From Pectobacterium araliae (lineage in GTDB: Bacteria; Pseudomonadota; Gammaproteobacteria; Enterobacterales; Enterobacteriaceae), in NCBI RefSeq assembly GCF_037076465.1, contig NZ_AP028908.1, positions 1,984,001 to 2,048,000 of the forward strand: a stretch of DNA of 64,000 bases, in the 5' to 3' direction. This document shows, piece after piece, positions 29,437 to 40,624 of the stretch. Both the position numbers and the translations under genes were made by a program. Position 1 is the first letter of the stretch. Every line of letters begins with the position of its first letter. The notes under the pieces are model-generated. The model searched no databases. It had not been told where the DNA came from and saw only the letters and a program-made list of their open reading frames with translations.

Positions 29437-29500
29437 CTAAAGATGCTACAAACTTCGTAATCGAGTAACAAATAGAAAAATTATGTGTCAAAATGTAAAA
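29437..29500 (-). promoter_or_regulatory. Tandem OmpR-binding sites upstream of ompF
   Basis: On the minus strand three consecutive stretches of about 20 bp resemble the E. coli ompF F1, F2 and F3 boxes: TTTACATTTTGACACATAAT (about 29480-29499), TTTTCTATTTGTTACTCGAT (29459-29479) and a third containing GTTTGTAGCATCTT (29437-29458). They lie about 130-195 bp before the start codon, giving a long 5' leader as in E. coli. Osmoregulation by OmpR is therefore probable. Confidence 0.7.
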
Positions 29501-29532
29501 TACAGGGAACTTTTTGTGATATAACAAAAATT

Positions 29533-29561
29533 AAAAAAAAGAGCCGGGAAACCCGACTCTT
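29533..29561 (-). terminator. Rho-independent terminator of asnS
   Basis: On the minus strand GAGTCGGG, loop TTT, CCCGGCTC is followed by eight T residues. A-run on the other side makes it potentially bidirectional. It begins about 40 bp past the asnS stop. Confidence 0.92.
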
Positions 29562-29600
29562 TTTTTCTACATATTTGTTTTACTTATATTAAATTTTTAT

Positions 29601-31001
29601 TTAGAAACTGGCATTCCGTGGTGTGCGTGGGAAAGGGATCACGTCGCGCACATTTTGTACACCGGTAACATAGGCAATCAGTCGTTCAAAACCTAAACCG
29701 AAACCGGAATGGGGAACAGTGCCGTAACGACGTAAATCACGATACCACCAGTAGTCTTCTTTATTCAGCCCCATCTCTTCCAGACGGCTATCCAACTGCG
29801 CCAAACGTTCTTCACGCTGAGAGCCACCGATGATTTCACCGATACCTGGTGCAAGAACATCCATCGCGGCAACGGTTTTACCGTCGTCATTCATACGCAT
29901 GTAGAACGCTTTGATGTCTTTCGGATAGTTTTTAACCACAACCGGTGCTTTGAAGTGTTGCTCAGCCAGATAACGCTCATGCTCTGAGGAGAGATCAACG
30001 CCCCAGTAAACTGGGTTCTCGAACGGCTGCCCGCAATTCAGCAGGATATCGACGGCATCGGTGTAATCGACTTGGGCGAAATCGGAGCTGACAAATTTTT
30101 CCAGTCGAGTGATGGCTTCTTTGTCGACACGCTCAGCAAAGAACGCCATATCATCTGCACGCTCGTTCAATACGGCCTGGAAAACATATTTCAGCAGGTT
30201 TTCAGCCAGACCGGCTACGTCATCCAACGTGGCGAAAGCGACTTCCGGTTCGATCATCCAAAACTCGGCCAGATGGCGGCTGGTGTTGGAGTTTTCTGCG
30301 CGGAAGGTTGGACCGAAGGTATACACGTTGGACAGCGCACAGGCGTAGGTTTCGCCATTCAACTGGCCGGATACGGTCAGGAATGCTTCTTTACCAAAGA
30401 AATCTTCACTGAAATCGACTTTACCTTGCTCGGTACGTGGCAGATTCTCCAGATCGAGGGTAGAAACGCGGAACATTTCGCCCGCCCCTTCGGTATCGGA
30501 TGCGGTAATCAGCGGGGTTGATACCCAGAAGTAACCATTCTCATGGAAGAAACGGTGAATCGCCTGCGCCAGCGTATGGCGAACACGCGCCACGGCACCG
30601 ATCAGATTGGTACGTGGACGTAAGTGCGCGACTTCACGCAGGTATTCGATACTGTGACGCTTCGCCGCCATCGGATAGGTATCGGGATCGTCAACCCAGC
30701 CGACAACGTTGACGTGGGTGGCTTGCAGTTCGAAGCTTTGTCCTTCGCCCGGGGAAGCAACGACGTTACCGGTGATTTCAACGGAACAGCCGGTGGTCAG
30801 GTGCAGTACGTCATCCTGATAATTGGAGAGATTATTATTAACGACAGCCTGTAATGGATTAAAGCAGGAGCCGTCATAAACGGCGATAAAGGAGATACCG
30901 GCTTTAGAATCTCTCCGGGTACGTACCCAGCCGCGCACGGTGACTTCGCTGTCAACGGCGACACGGCCTTGCAGTACATCGACTACAGGCACTACGCTCA
31001 T
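29601..31001 (-). CDS. asnS: Asparaginyl-tRNA synthetase
   Basis: 466 residues, identical in length to E. coli AsnRS. Class IIb synthetase: N-terminal OB-fold anticodon-binding domain ([19 protein letters not shown]), motif 2 in [21 protein letters not shown] and motif 3 in [15 protein letters not shown]. It activates asparagine and charges tRNA-Asn. It is flanked by ompF downstream and pncB upstream on the same strand; a 192-bp gap with an inverted repeat (TCACCGG 31117-31123, CCGGTGA 31148-31154) separates it from pncB. Confidence 0.98.
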   Translation of the reverse strand: MSVVPVVDVLQGRVAVDSEVTVRGWVRTRRDSKAGISFIAVYDGSCFNPLQAVVNNNLSNYQDDVLHLTTGCSVEITGNVVASPGEGQSFELQATHVNVVGWVDDPDTYPMAAKRHSIEYLREVAHLRPRTNLIGAVARVRHTLAQAIHRFFHENGYFWVSTPLITASDTEGAGEMFRVSTLDLENLPRTEQGKVDFSEDFFGKEAFLTVSGQLNGETYACALSNVYTFGPTFRAENSNTSRHLAEFWMIEPEVAFATLDDVAGLAENLLKYVFQAVLNERADDMAFFAERVDKEAITRLEKFVSSDFAQVDYTDAVDILLNCGQPFENPVYWGVDLSSEHERYLAEQHFKAPVVVKNYPKDIKAFYMRMNDDGKTVAAMDVLAPGIGEIIGGSQREERLAQLDSRLEEMGLNKEDYWWYRDLRRYGTVPHSGFGLGFERLIAYVTGVQNVRDVIPFPRTPRNASF

Positions 31002-31116
31002 AAAATTCTCTCTTTAATTAATCGTGTTTAAGAAATATATCGTGGTTAAAACGTCAAATGGCCCAATCCGAGCCATTCGCTATGTTACTTGCGATGCAAC
31101 AGGACACAAGCAGAAA

Positions 31117-31154
31117 TCACCGGAATGGCGCGAAGTTTTCGCTCATGCCGGTGA
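31117..31154. repeat. Inverted repeat between pncB and asnS
   Basis: TCACCGG and CCGGTGA pair perfectly, with an inner CGAA/TTCG stem. It lies 40 bp past the pncB stop on the minus strand, so it may end pncB transcription, but no T-run is present. Confidence 0.4.
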
Positions 31155-31193
31155 ATCTGCTGCAAAGTTGGTCAACATCTATAGGGGAAAGCC

Positions 31194-32399
31194 TCAACTG
31201 GCCTTTTTCACGCGGGGTAAGTCAAAGGCTTTGCGTAACTCACACACGAAGTTCTGATCCTGACAGATGGTTTTACCTGGGCTATCGGAAAGTTTTGCTA
31301 CCGGTTTGCCGTTACATTCCACCAGCTTGATAACGATATTCAGCGGTTGTACGCTGGGGATATCACACGTCAGACGTGTACCTATGCCAAATACCAGATT
31401 CACACGTTGGTAAAAATGACGATACAGCGCCAGCGCTTTATCCAGATTTAGATTGTCGGAGAAGACCAGCGTTTTGCTCATCGGATCAATGTTCAAGCGT
31501 TGATAATGTGCAATGGCTTTCTCCCCCCAATCGACCGGATCGCCAGAATCGTGGCGTAGCCCCTGATAGGCTTCGGCGAACGGTAAATCGAAATCGCGTA
31601 GGAAGGCATCCATGGTGATGCAATCAGTCAATGCAATGCCTAAATGCGTGGAATATTCACGCAGCCACATGTCTAGTGCAGCGCGCTGGCTGTTTGCCAG
31701 CGTCGGACTAATCTGCTGATGTGCTTGAAACCACTCGTGTGCTTGCGTACCGACGGGGGTGATGCCCAAACGGCGCGCCAGATCGTAATTACTGGTGCCG
31801 ATGAGATAAGGAAAATCGGCTTGCAGCACCGTAACAATCGTCTGCTGAACGTGGTGTGAGAAGCGGCGACGTGTTCCAAAATCCATCAGCTTAAATTGGC
31901 TGAGATCCACATCCGCGCTGTTCTGGCGGAAGCTCTCCAGTGAGGCAGACAGTTGGACGAGTGCCTGCTCAGTCGTGACGTTGGGCGAACGATGCCGATG
32001 CACGACTTCACTGATCACCGCCAGCAGGGGAACTTCCCACAGAATCACTTCACGCCACGGTCCGGTGATACGGATATCCAGTTTGCCAGCGTGATTCTTG
32101 ATCGACACCTGCTGTGGATTGAAACGGAAGTCCCGCAGCCAGTGGAGATAATCTGGTTTAAAGAACGGCAGAGAAGAAAGGTAGGTGAACTCATCGTCAC
32201 TCAATGACAGGAAACGCATCAGATCGACCTGATGGGCTATCTCGTCGGCGTAAACGCCTAATAACTCATCGCCACGGCAGCGGAATTCAGCCGCAACATC
32301 GACATCATAATAATGATGATACACCGCCTGTTGCATATGCAGCTTGTAGGCATCGGTATCCAGCAATGAGTGCAAAATCGGGGAAGTGTGCAAAGTCAT
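31194..32399 (-). CDS. pncB: Nicotinate phosphoribosyltransferase
   Basis: 401-residue cytosolic enzyme of the NAD salvage (Preiss-Handler) pathway; converts nicotinate and PRPP to nicotinate mononucleotide with ATP. Recognisable blocks are [14 protein letters not shown] at the N-terminus, [27 protein letters not shown] and [15 protein letters not shown]. It is transcribed divergently from pepN across a 224-bp region, as in E. coli. NadR control is known in relatives but no clear NadR site was found. Confidence 0.97.
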   Translation of the reverse strand: MTLHTSPILHSLLDTDAYKLHMQQAVYHHYYDVDVAAEFRCRGDELLGVYADEIAHQVDLMRFLSLSDDEFTYLSSLPFFKPDYLHWLRDFRFNPQQVSIKNHAGKLDIRITGPWREVILWEVPLLAVISEVVHRHRSPNVTTEQALVQLSASLESFRQNSADVDLSQFKLMDFGTRRRFSHHVQQTIVTVLQADFPYLIGTSNYDLARRLGITPVGTQAHEWFQAHQQISPTLANSQRAALDMWLREYSTHLGIALTDCITMDAFLRDFDLPFAEAYQGLRHDSGDPVDWGEKAIAHYQRLNIDPMSKTLVFSDNLNLDKALALYRHFYQRVNLVFGIGTRLTCDIPSVQPLNIVIKLVECNGKPVAKLSDSPGKTICQDQNFVCELRKAFDLPRVKKAS

Positions 32400-32623
32400 A
32401 ATGCGTTACAGCATCCTTGTAAGATGCCTATCCACCATCGGGACAATCAGCAATGTCCGGTCAGTATACCTTGATTATCTGTTTATTACATTACGACAAC
32501 ATAGCGAGATGTGCGGGAGGCGAACCACGGTACGATGATTATCCTCATAATTTTGTTGTGATAACATTAAGGTAACAGGTATAGACTTGATCTTTGATGT
32601 TTATGACGAGGTGGAAACTTTAT

Positions 32624-35239
32624 ATGAATCAACAGCCGCAAATAAAATATCGCCATGACTACCGTGCGCCGGATTACACCATTACCGATATAGCACTGGA
32701 TTTCGATCTTCATGCTGAAAAAACTCGCGTAAAAGCCGTTAGCCAAGTGGTGCTGCAAGGGGACGCTGGCGCGCCGTTGACGCTGGATGGAGAAGGGTTG
32801 ACGCTGATTAGTCTGAGCGTTGATGGCCAGCCATGGACACATTACCAGCAGCAGGACGATGGCCTGATTCTGACGCAATTGCCAGCGAGTTTTACGCTCA
32901 GTATTGAAACGGACATCAATCCTGCCGCCAATAGCGCACTGGAAGGGTTATACCTCTCTGGTGACGCGCTCTGTACGCAGTGTGAGGCCGAAGGATTCCG
33001 CCACATTACCTATTATCTCGACCGACCGGATGTGCTGGCGAAATTCACGACGCGCATCACCGCAGATAAAGCTCGCTATCCTTATTTACTCTCTAACGGT
33101 AACCGTATGGCGCAAGGAGAGCTGGAAGGTGGTCGCCACTGGATTGAATGGCAGGACCCGTTCCCGAAACCGGCTTATCTGTTTGCACTGGTTGCTGGGG
33201 ATTTTGATGTCCTTGAAGATCGCTTCACGACGCGTTCTGGTCGCGATGTTGCGTTGGAGCTGTACGTTGACCGTGGCAACCTCGATCGCGCGGATTGGGC
33301 GATGACTTCGCTGAAAAATTCGATGAAGTGGGACGAAGAGCGTTTCGGTCTGGAATACGATCTCGACATCTATATGATCGTCGCCGTGGATTTCTTCAAC
33401 ATGGGGGCGATGGAAAATAAAGGGCTGAACGTATTTAATTCCAAATACGTGCTGGCCAAGGCGGAAACCGCGACGGATAAAGACTATCTGAACATTGAAG
33501 CGGTGATCGGCCATGAATATTTCCACAATTGGACGGGCAACCGTGTCACCTGCCGCGACTGGTTCCAGCTTAGCCTGAAAGAAGGGCTGACGGTGTTCCG
33601 CGATCAGGAATTCAGTTCCGATCTGGGATCGCGTCCAGTAAATCGCATTGATAACGTGCGAGTGATGCGGGGTGCGCAGTTTGCCGAAGATGCCGGCCCG
33701 ATGTCGCATCCGATTCGTCCCGATCAGGTGATCGAGATGAATAACTTCTATACGCTGACGGTCTATGAAAAAGGATCGGAAGTGATCCGCATGATGCACA
33801 CCTTATTAGGTGAAGAAGGCTTCCAGGCAGGCATTCGTCTGTATTTTGCGCGTCACGACGGCAGCGCGGCGACCTGTGATGACTTCGTGCTGGCGATGGA
33901 AGAGGCTTCTGGCGTCGATCTCACGCAGTTCCGCCGCTGGTACAGCCAGTCGGGCACGCCAGTATTGACGGTGCATGATGATTACGATCCGCAGACGCAA
34001 CAATATCTGCTGAGTGTGAGCCAAACGACGCCAGTCGGTGCCGACAAACAGCAGAAGCTGCCGCTGCACATTCCGCTGGATATTGAACTGTACGATCTGC
34101 AAGGGAAGGTGATTCCGCTCCAGAAAGACGGGCAACTGTTGTCGTCAGTACTGAATGTAACTGAATCTGAGCAAACGTTCATTTTCGATCATGTACCTTG
34201 CCGCCCGATTCCTTCTTTATTACGTGAGTTTTCTGCACCGGTAAAACTGAATTATGCCTGGAGTGACGAACAACTGACGTTCCTGATGTGTCATGCGAGT
34301 AATGCGTTCTCGCGTTGGGATGCAGCACAGAGCCTGTTGGCTAACTATATTCGTCTGAACGTGTCTCGCTACCAGCAGAAACAACCGCTTTCTGTACCGA
34401 TGCATGTCGTCGATGCTTTCCGTGGTGTATTGCTGGATGACAAACTGGATCCGATGCTGGCTTCTCAGATTCTGACATTGCCGAGCGAAAACGAAATTGC
34501 TGAACTGTTTGATATCATCGATCCCACCGCTATCGCTGCCGTACGTGACAGCATGACGCGTACGATGGCAAAAGAGATGGCGGATGAGTGGTTGGCGGTA
34601 TACCACGCGAATCATGCGCCGCAATATCGTATTGAACATGCCGATATGGGCAAACGTGCGCTGCGCAACGTCTGCCTGCATTATCTGGCATTCAGCGATG
34701 CGGATCAGGCGGATAAACTGGTGCAAGCACAGTTCCGTCAAGCGGATAACATGACCGACTCGCTGGCGGCGCTAGCGGCGGCGGTTGACGCTCAACTGCC
34801 CGTGCGTGATGAATTGCTGACGCAGTTTGATGACCGCTGGCATCAGGATGGTTTGGTCATGGACAAATGGTTCGCGCTGCAAGCCACTAGCCCAGCAGAT
34901 AATGTGCTAACCCGCGTGCGTGACTTGTTGCAACACCGTTCATTCAGCCTGAACAACCCTAACCGCCTGCGTTCGTTGGTGGGGGCGTTTGCCGCGTCAA
35001 ATCCATCGGCTTTCCATGCAGAAGATGGCAGCGGTTATCGCTTTCTGACGGAGATTCTAACCGATCTGAACACCCGCAATCCGCAGGTCGCGGCACGGAT
35101 GATCGAACCCTTGATCCGCCTGAAACGCTATGATGTTAAACGTCAGGCGCAAATGCGTCAGGCGCTGGAGCAACTGAAGACGTTGGAAAATCTGTCTGGC
35201 GATCTGTTCGAGAAAATCAGCAAAGCACTGCAAGACTAA
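32624..35239 (+). CDS. pepN: Aminopeptidase N
   Basis: 871-residue M1-family zinc aminopeptidase, one residue longer than E. coli PepN, when started at ATG 32624 (MNQQPQIKYRHDYRAPDY) with GAGG upstream; a longer frame is not conserved. The substrate-binding GAMEN motif is in FFNMGAMENKGLN, and the zinc motif HEYFH begins at residue 297, with the third ligand in KEGLTVFRDQEF. It releases N-terminal residues from peptides in the cytosol and is the main alanine aminopeptidase in enterobacteria. Confidence 0.98.
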   Translation: MNQQPQIKYRHDYRAPDYTITDIALDFDLHAEKTRVKAVSQVVLQGDAGAPLTLDGEGLTLISLSVDGQPWTHYQQQDDGLILTQLPASFTLSIETDINPAANSALEGLYLSGDALCTQCEAEGFRHITYYLDRPDVLAKFTTRITADKARYPYLLSNGNRMAQGELEGGRHWIEWQDPFPKPAYLFALVAGDFDVLEDRFTTRSGRDVALELYVDRGNLDRADWAMTSLKNSMKWDEERFGLEYDLDIYMIVAVDFFNMGAMENKGLNVFNSKYVLAKAETATDKDYLNIEAVIGHEYFHNWTGNRVTCRDWFQLSLKEGLTVFRDQEFSSDLGSRPVNRIDNVRVMRGAQFAEDAGPMSHPIRPDQVIEMNNFYTLTVYEKGSEVIRMMHTLLGEEGFQAGIRLYFARHDGSAATCDDFVLAMEEASGVDLTQFRRWYSQSGTPVLTVHDDYDPQTQQYLLSVSQTTPVGADKQQKLPLHIPLDIELYDLQGKVIPLQKDGQLLSSVLNVTESEQTFIFDHVPCRPIPSLLREFSAPVKLNYAWSDEQLTFLMCHASNAFSRWDAAQSLLANYIRLNVSRYQQKQPLSVPMHVVDAFRGVLLDDKLDPMLASQILTLPSENEIAELFDIIDPTAIAAVRDSMTRTMAKEMADEWLAVYHANHAPQYRIEHADMGKRALRNVCLHYLAFSDADQADKLVQAQFRQADNMTDSLAALAAAVDAQLPVRDELLTQFDDRWHQDGLVMDKWFALQATSPADNVLTRVRDLLQHRSFSLNNPNRLRSLVGAFAASNPSAFHAEDGSGYRFLTEILTDLNTRNPQVAARMIEPLIRLKRYDVKRQAQMRQALEQLKTLENLSGDLFEKISKALQD

Positions 35240-35259
35240 TTCCGTCACGGTCGTTCCTC

Positions 35260-35293
35260 TATCACACGCGGTAGCCTGCTGCGTGTGATATTT
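35260..35293 (+). terminator. Terminator hairpin after pepN
   Basis: TATCACACGC (35260-35269) pairs perfectly with GCGTGTGATA (35281-35290), followed by TTT. It starts 21 bp past the pepN stop. Confidence 0.75.
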
Positions 35294-35316
35294 CCCCCCA
35301 CGCTAATTTCTTACTT

Positions 35317-35332
35317 CCGCAAACGTTTTACT
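35317..35332 (+). promoter_or_regulatory. PurR operator upstream of pyrD
   Basis: CCGCAAACGTTTTACT closely matches the PurR consensus ACGCAAACGTTTNCNT and lies 111 bp before the pyrD start. pyrD is a known PurR target in E. coli. Confidence 0.72.
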
Positions 35333-35442
35333 TTCCGCAGAGATGGCACTACCATCACCGACCGTGAGTTAAACCGTAATCCACTATTGCTTACTTTCTG
35401 CGTAAGCAAGATACCTTTGTGATAGGGATCTCAGGAGACAAT

Positions 35443-36453
35443 ATGTTCTATCCCGTTATCAAAAAAGCCCTGTTTCAGCTCGATCCAGAGCGTGCACATG
35501 AGCTGACCTTCCAACAATTACGCCGTATTACCAACACGCCTTTTGAATTTCTCGTCCGTCAATCCGTTCCGACTAAACCCGTTACCTGCATGGGATTATC
35601 TTTTAAAAATCCACTGGGTTTGGCTGCGGGATTAGATAAAGACGGCGAATGCATCGATGCGTTAGGCGCAATGGGATTTGGTTTTATTGAAGTGGGGACG
35701 GTAACGCCGCGTCCACAAGCCGGTAATGATAAACCAAGATTATTCCGCGTAGTGGAAGCGGAAGGGTTGATCAACCGGATGGGATTCAATAATAAAGGCG
35801 TGGATTATCTGGTCGAGAATGTAAAGAAAACGCGTTTTGGCGGTGTATTAGGGATCAATATTGGCAAGAATAAAGATACGCCAGTTGAGCAAGGCAAAGA
35901 CGATTATTTGATCTGTATGGATAAGGTTTATCCTCACGCGGGCTATATCGCTATCAACATTTCGTCACCCAATACGCCGGGATTACGTAGCCTGCAATAT
36001 GGCGACGCGCTGGACGATCTTTTGCTGGCGATAAAGAATAAGCAGACAGAATTAAAAGAGAAGCATCAGAAATATGTCCCAGTGGCCGTGAAGGTCGCCC
36101 CGGATCTTTCTGAAGAAGAATTGATCCAAATTGCCGATAGTTTGGTTCGCCATAACATTGATGGTGTGATTGCCACTAATACGACGCTCGATAGGAAACT
36201 GATTCAGGGGCTAAATCATTGCGGACAAACGGGAGGATTAAGTGGTCGCCCATTGCAGATGAGCAGCACGGAAATTATCCGTCGTTTGTCACAGGAATTA
36301 GCGGGACGTTTACCGATTATTGGCGTTGGTGGTATTGATTCTCTGGTTGCCGCACGTGAAAAAATGGAGGCTGGCGCATCGCTGGTACAGATATATTCTG
36401 GCTTTATTTTCCATGGTCCTCGCCTGATTAAAGATATCGTTACACATATTTAA
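35443..36453 (+). CDS. pyrD: Dihydroorotate dehydrogenase (quinone)
   Basis: 336 residues as in E. coli, from ATG 35443 ([20 protein letters not shown]) with AGGAGA upstream. Class 2, membrane-associated flavoenzyme of pyrimidine synthesis that oxidises dihydroorotate to orotate and passes electrons to ubiquinone. An N-terminal amphipathic segment binds the membrane; FMN-site blocks [26 protein letters not shown] (with the catalytic Ser) and [15 protein letters not shown] are present. A PurR site precedes it and a terminator follows. Confidence 0.98.
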   Translation: MFYPVIKKALFQLDPERAHELTFQQLRRITNTPFEFLVRQSVPTKPVTCMGLSFKNPLGLAAGLDKDGECIDALGAMGFGFIEVGTVTPRPQAGNDKPRLFRVVEAEGLINRMGFNNKGVDYLVENVKKTRFGGVLGINIGKNKDTPVEQGKDDYLICMDKVYPHAGYIAINISSPNTPGLRSLQYGDALDDLLLAIKNKQTELKEKHQKYVPVAVKVAPDLSEEELIQIADSLVRHNIDGVIATNTTLDRKLIQGLNHCGQTGGLSGRPLQMSSTEIIRRLSQELAGRLPIIGVGGIDSLVAAREKMEAGASLVQIYSGFIFHGPRLIKDIVTHI

Positions 36454-36474
36454 TCCGAAATGCCTTTCATTTTT

Positions 36475-36502
36475 AGCTGGGGGTTTATTTATCCCCCCAG
36501 CT
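36475..36502 (+). terminator. Terminator hairpin after pyrD
   Basis: AGCTGGGGG (36475-36483) pairs with CCCCCAGCT ending at 36502, with an AT-only loop. It starts 22 bp past the pyrD stop; downstream DNA is T-rich after a few bases. Confidence 0.7.
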
Positions 36503-36654
36503 AGTCTATATTTTATCCGTTTGCGTAAATAACCTATCAACCGATGTCTGATCTTCTTACCGCACCGTTTATAGAGATGAACGATTATTGCAATGTGAGA
36601 AAACACAATCAGCCATTTCTGATATTTCTACTGTGAAGGCGAAGGGTAAATAAT

Positions 36655-37242
36655 ATGAAGTTAAAACCTGACGATAACTGGCGCTGGTATTTTGATACCG
36701 AACACGATCGCCTAATGTTGGATCTGGCTAACGGCATGTTATTCCGTTCTCGTTTTCCTTCTAAAATGCTAACGCCGGATGCATTTAATGAATGTGCATT
36801 TTGCGTTGACGATGCCGCATTGTTTTTTACTTATAATGATAAATGCCAGAAAGTGGCATTACATCGCGATCTTCAGGGTGAATTAGTTCTGAATGCGCTG
36901 GTGGCAAGTCGATTCTTAAAACCGCTCATGCCAAAAAGCTGGCACTTCATCCAACAACCGGATGCCGTGGCCTATTCACCGCAGACGGGGGATGTTGTAC
37001 AGGTACAGCTCACCGAAACGCATGAAATGGCCTGTTTTCTGGTGGCGGAAGCGGGAGATAAAGCCTGTCTCTGTTTGCTGGCGCAAGAACAACTGCCATT
37101 AAATGGGAAAATGATGGTGCTGGGCGACGCCATAAAAATCATGCACGACAGATTAATGCCTGCCGTCGTTCAGAATAGGGCCGAGTGGGAAACCACGCTG
37201 GGTGACGGTACGTTGGCATTTGAGTACGCCAAGGTCGTCTAA
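36655..37242 (+). CDS. zapC: Cell division protein ZapC
   Basis: 195-residue FtsZ-ring-associated protein that bundles FtsZ polymers in the cytoplasm. The N-terminus ([20 protein letters not shown]) and [11 protein letters not shown] and [12 protein letters not shown] are nearly those of E. coli ZapC, which is 180 residues, so this one has a slightly longer C-terminal tail. It follows pyrD as in E. coli but with a terminator and about 150 bp between, so likely has its own promoter. Confidence 0.93.
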   Translation: MKLKPDDNWRWYFDTEHDRLMLDLANGMLFRSRFPSKMLTPDAFNECAFCVDDAALFFTYNDKCQKVALHRDLQGELVLNALVASRFLKPLMPKSWHFIQQPDAVAYSPQTGDVVQVQLTETHEMACFLVAEAGDKACLCLLAQEQLPLNGKMMVLGDAIKIMHDRLMPAVVQNRAEWETTLGDGTLAFEYAKVV

Positions 37243-37243
37243 A

Positions 37244-37277
37244 CCCCCGTCATACTTTAAGCTGCATACATGCTGGC
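37244..37277 (+). repeat. ERIC remnant between zapC and ycbX
   Basis: CCCGTCATACTTTAAGCTGC followed by ATACATGCTGGC resembles the terminal block of ERIC (consensus CCCGTCATACTTCAAGTTGC...). Only about 34 bp survive in the 45-bp gap between the convergent genes. Confidence 0.6.
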
Positions 37278-37287
37278 TTTTCTTCGG

Positions 37288-38391
37288 CTATTGCAGATGA
37301 ACGTCACTCTGCGGAATACAGCTACAGGTAAGAATCTCATCGTTTTCCCTGATGGCACTTTGCTTCAGCGCGGAAACCTCTCCGCAGACTAACGTCAATT
37401 TACAGCAACCGCACAGTCCAGCCCGACAAGAATAGGGGATTCGAATACCCTGTTGCTCCAATTGTTCCAGCAAAATTTGCTGATTATTTCCTTGCAACAA
37501 TTTTCCCTGATAGTGGATGGTGACGGTCTGTTCGCTTTTTTCGGGAACGACAAGGTTTTCGACCACCTGAGCGGAACCATAAGGACGCGGTGGTTTGGTC
37601 GCTAACACTTCCAATGTGTCGCCCACGCGAATGATGCCTGTATTTCTGGCGACCAGATTTTGCCCAAAATCGACGTCACCGTTGTCGGCAGTACGGAAAG
37701 ATTGCAGCGTTGCCAACGGCTCTGCTGACGGGTGTTTACGCCCGCGTTCGATGCTGACGGTAGTTAGAATGCAGCGGCTACAGGGTTTGACGACGTCAAA
37801 AACAACCTCGCCAATACGAATGGTCTTCCAGCTATCTTCGGCAAAGGCTTCTGCGCCCGTCACCACCAGATTAGGGCGAAATTGTTCAATTTTAATGCCG
37901 GCGGAGCAGCGCTGGCGTAGCGCCTGAAATGACGCATCATTGACTAATAGAAACGGATAACCATCGGCAAAAGCCAGAGGAACATCGGGATAATGCTTTA
38001 CCCGCCGTGACGGCGCATTGCCCACCCAACGCAACTGCACGGCGCGCTGAAAATAGTGGCTTAACCAACGATTGATAGCATCGGGTGCAACGCTCGCGGT
38101 GAAGTGTGTTCCCCACACTTCTGTCGGCTGAGGTGATTCGGTAAAGTCGGCAAAACGAATCGTGGCCGTTTGACCATCCGGCGCGGCAATAAACAGCCCA
38201 TCCGGTAGCAACGCGGGAGTAAATAACACCATTTGTGGATACTGGCGGGCAGTAATAAATGTGCCATCAGGTTCGGTGATCATGAACGCACGATCGTTCG
38301 CCAAACCGCTGACAGACGCCATCGCGTGGGACAGTTGCAACCCCCGCATCGATTTTACTGGGTGTATATAAAGCCGCGTTACGCCGATCAC
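37288..38391 (-). CDS. ycbX: YcbX, MOSC-domain molybdoenzyme with ferredoxin domain
   Basis: 367-residue protein with an N-terminal MOSC-N barrel ([18 protein letters not shown]), a MOSC domain carrying the molybdenum-cofactor cysteine ([15 protein letters not shown]), and a C-terminal plant-type [2Fe-2S] ferredoxin domain with ligands in [12 protein letters not shown] and ILTCSC. In E. coli YcbX reduces N-hydroxylated bases such as 6-hydroxylaminopurine, protecting from these mutagens. It is convergent with zapC and divergent from rlmKL. Confidence 0.95.
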   Translation of the reverse strand: MIGVTRLYIHPVKSMRGLQLSHAMASVSGLANDRAFMITEPDGTFITARQYPQMVLFTPALLPDGLFIAAPDGQTATIRFADFTESPQPTEVWGTHFTASVAPDAINRWLSHYFQRAVQLRWVGNAPSRRVKHYPDVPLAFADGYPFLLVNDASFQALRQRCSAGIKIEQFRPNLVVTGAEAFAEDSWKTIRIGEVVFDVVKPCSRCILTTVSIERGRKHPSAEPLATLQSFRTADNGDVDFGQNLVARNTGIIRVGDTLEVLATKPPRPYGSAQVVENLVVPEKSEQTVTIHYQGKLLQGNNQQILLEQLEQQGIRIPYSCRAGLCGCCKLTLVCGEVSALKQSAIRENDEILTCSCIPQSDVHLQ

Positions 38392-38503
38392 TGACCTGTT
38401 CCTTGCCGAAGTAAAGCGGCAACTTTATGACAAGCGTCTCGGATTAGCTATAATGCGCCCCAATTTCTTTTTTACTGTTTTTCTTTTTGGTGATAGTGAC
38501 GAC

Positions 38504-40621
38504 ATGAATGCTTTGTTTGCCAGCACGGCGCGGGGACTGGAAGAGTTATTAAAGAGCGAGCTCGAATCATTGGGTGCGCAGTCCTGTGCGGTTGTGCAGG
38601 GCGGTGTCCATTTTGAGGGTGACAACCGCCTGCTGTACAAGAGCCTGTTGTGGAGCCGTCTGGCGTCGCGCATTCTGCTGCCGCTGAATGAATTCAAGGT
38701 GCACAGCGATCTGGATTTGTATCTGGGCGTGCAGGCGATTGACTGGTCAACGATCTTTAGCATCGATAAAACCTTTGCCGTGCATTTTACCGGCACCAAT
38801 GAAGATATCCGTAACAGTCAGTACGGCGCGTTAAAAGTCAAAGATGCGATTGTGGATAGCTTTACGCGCAAAACCGGGCAGCGACCGGACGTGGCGAAAC
38901 AGCAGCCGGATATTCGCGTTAACGTCTTTTTGCAGCGTGATATGGCCAGCGTGTCGCTGGACTTAAGCGGCGACGGCTTACATCAGCGCGGTTACCGCGA
39001 TCTGGCCGGACTCGCACCGTTAAAAGAAAATCTGGCGGCAGCGATTGTGTTGCGCTCCGGCTGGCAGAGCGGCACGCCGCTGGTCGATCCGATGTGTGGT
39101 TCCGGTACGTTGCTGATCGAAGCCGCCATGATTGCGTCCGATCGCGCGCCCGGTTTACACCGTACACACTGGGGATTTAACGCCTGGTTAAAGCACGATG
39201 TTGAACTGTGGCGCGAAGTGATTGCAGAAGCACAAGTGCGCGCCCGCCAAGGTTTGCAGGCAACCACGTCACGCTTCTTCGGATCGGATAATGACCGCCG
39301 AGTGATTGAGATCGCCAAAGCTAATGCGCGTCGCGCAGGCGTTGCCGAACTGATTTCTTTTGACGTGAGGGATGCGGCACAGCTAAAAAATCCACTGCCA
39401 GAAGGCCCGAAAGGGACGGTTGTCAGCAACCCACCTTACGGTGAGCGTCTGGAAAGTGAACCTGCGTTGATCGCCCTACATAATATGCTGGGTCGTAAGA
39501 TGAAAAGCGACTTTGGTGGCTGGCAGCTCTCGCTGTTCAGTGCGTCGCCGGAGCTACTGAGCTGTCTGCAACTGCGTGCTGAACGTCAATTCAAGGCGAA
39601 AAACGGCCCGCTGGACTGTGTGCAGAAGAATTATCAACTGGCAGAAACGCAGGGGGAATCTGCGGGGCAAATCGCAGAAGACTTTGCTAACCGCCTGCGT
39701 AAGAACCTGCGCAAGCTGGAAAAATGGGCGAAGCAGCAGGGGATTGAATGCTATCGCCTCTATGATGCCGATTTGCCTGAATATAATGTGGCGGTTGATC
39801 GCTACGGCAGTTGGGTCGTGGTACAAGAGTATGCCCCGCCGAAAACCATTGATGCGCAAAAGGCGCGTCAGCGCCTGTTTGATGTGATTAACGCGACGCT
39901 GAGCGTGCTGGAATTACCGTCGAACCGTCTGGTACTGAAAACGCGCGAACGTCAGAAAGGTAAAAACCAGTATGAGAAACTGGCACAGAAAGGTGACTTC
40001 CTGCTGATGGAAGAGTTTGGTGCCAAGCTGTGGGTCAACCTGACCGATTACCTCGATACTGGTCTATTCCTCGACCACCGCATCGCCCGCAAAATGCTGG
40101 GTGAGATGAGCCGTGGCAAAGACTTTCTCAACCTGTTTGCCTACACCGGCACGGCGAGTGTGCACGCTGGATTAGGCGGTGCACGTTCAACGACTACCGT
40201 CGATATGTCACGCACCTATCTGGAATGGGCGGAGAAAAACCTGCGGGTGAATGGCCTGAGCGGGCGTCAGCATCGCTTAATCCAAGCGGATTGCCTGTCA
40301 TGGTTACATAACGGCCATGAACAGTTTGATGTGATCTTCATTGACCCGCCGACCTTCTCGAACTCAAAACGGATGGAAGAGTCGTTTGATGTCCAGCGCG
40401 ATCATCTGGCGCTGATGAAAGATCTCAAACGCCTGTTGCGCCGTGGTGGCACTATCATGTTCTCGAATAATAAACGCGGCTTCCAGATGGATATTGCTGG
40501 CCTGACCGCGCTGGGGTTGAACGCCAAAGAAATCACAGCGCAGACCCAATCACAAGATTTTGCTCGTAATCGTCAAATTCATAACTGCTGGCTGCTAACG
40601 CATGCCGGTGAGGAAAAGTAA
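38504..40621 (+). CDS. rlmL: Bifunctional 23S rRNA methyltransferase RlmKL
   Basis: 705-residue fusion enzyme: an N-terminal THUMP plus methyltransferase half (RlmL, m2G2445) and a C-terminal half (RlmK, m7G2069) acting on 23S rRNA. ATG 38504 ([20 protein letters not shown]) matches E. coli; the longer frame is not conserved. The first catalytic motif is SNPPYGERL, with SAM site [14 protein letters not shown]; the second is [12 protein letters not shown] with [14 protein letters not shown]. It ends 3 bp before uup, so the pair is probably co-transcribed. Confidence 0.97.
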   Translation: MNALFASTARGLEELLKSELESLGAQSCAVVQGGVHFEGDNRLLYKSLLWSRLASRILLPLNEFKVHSDLDLYLGVQAIDWSTIFSIDKTFAVHFTGTNEDIRNSQYGALKVKDAIVDSFTRKTGQRPDVAKQQPDIRVNVFLQRDMASVSLDLSGDGLHQRGYRDLAGLAPLKENLAAAIVLRSGWQSGTPLVDPMCGSGTLLIEAAMIASDRAPGLHRTHWGFNAWLKHDVELWREVIAEAQVRARQGLQATTSRFFGSDNDRRVIEIAKANARRAGVAELISFDVRDAAQLKNPLPEGPKGTVVSNPPYGERLESEPALIALHNMLGRKMKSDFGGWQLSLFSASPELLSCLQLRAERQFKAKNGPLDCVQKNYQLAETQGESAGQIAEDFANRLRKNLRKLEKWAKQQGIECYRLYDADLPEYNVAVDRYGSWVVVQEYAPPKTIDAQKARQRLFDVINATLSVLELPSNRLVLKTRERQKGKNQYEKLAQKGDFLLMEEFGAKLWVNLTDYLDTGLFLDHRIARKMLGEMSRGKDFLNLFAYTGTASVHAGLGGARSTTTVDMSRTYLEWAEKNLRVNGLSGRQHRLIQADCLSWLHNGHEQFDVIFIDPPTFSNSKRMEESFDVQRDHLALMKDLKRLLRRGGTIMFSNNKRGFQMDIAGLTALGLNAKEITAQTQSQDFARNRQIHNCWLLTHAGEEK

Positions 40622-40624
40622 CCG

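Noticed and set aside
31024..31257. 77-codon plus-strand frame between asnS and pncB
   Set aside because: Runs into the 3' end of pncB, has no ribosome site, and the residues show no recognisable pattern.
32400..32623. NadR operator between pncB and pepN
   Set aside because: Only half a site (TGTTTA) is visible, without its inverted partner.
33086..33799. 237-codon antisense frame in pepN
   Set aside because: Shadow of the conserved catalytic region of pepN.
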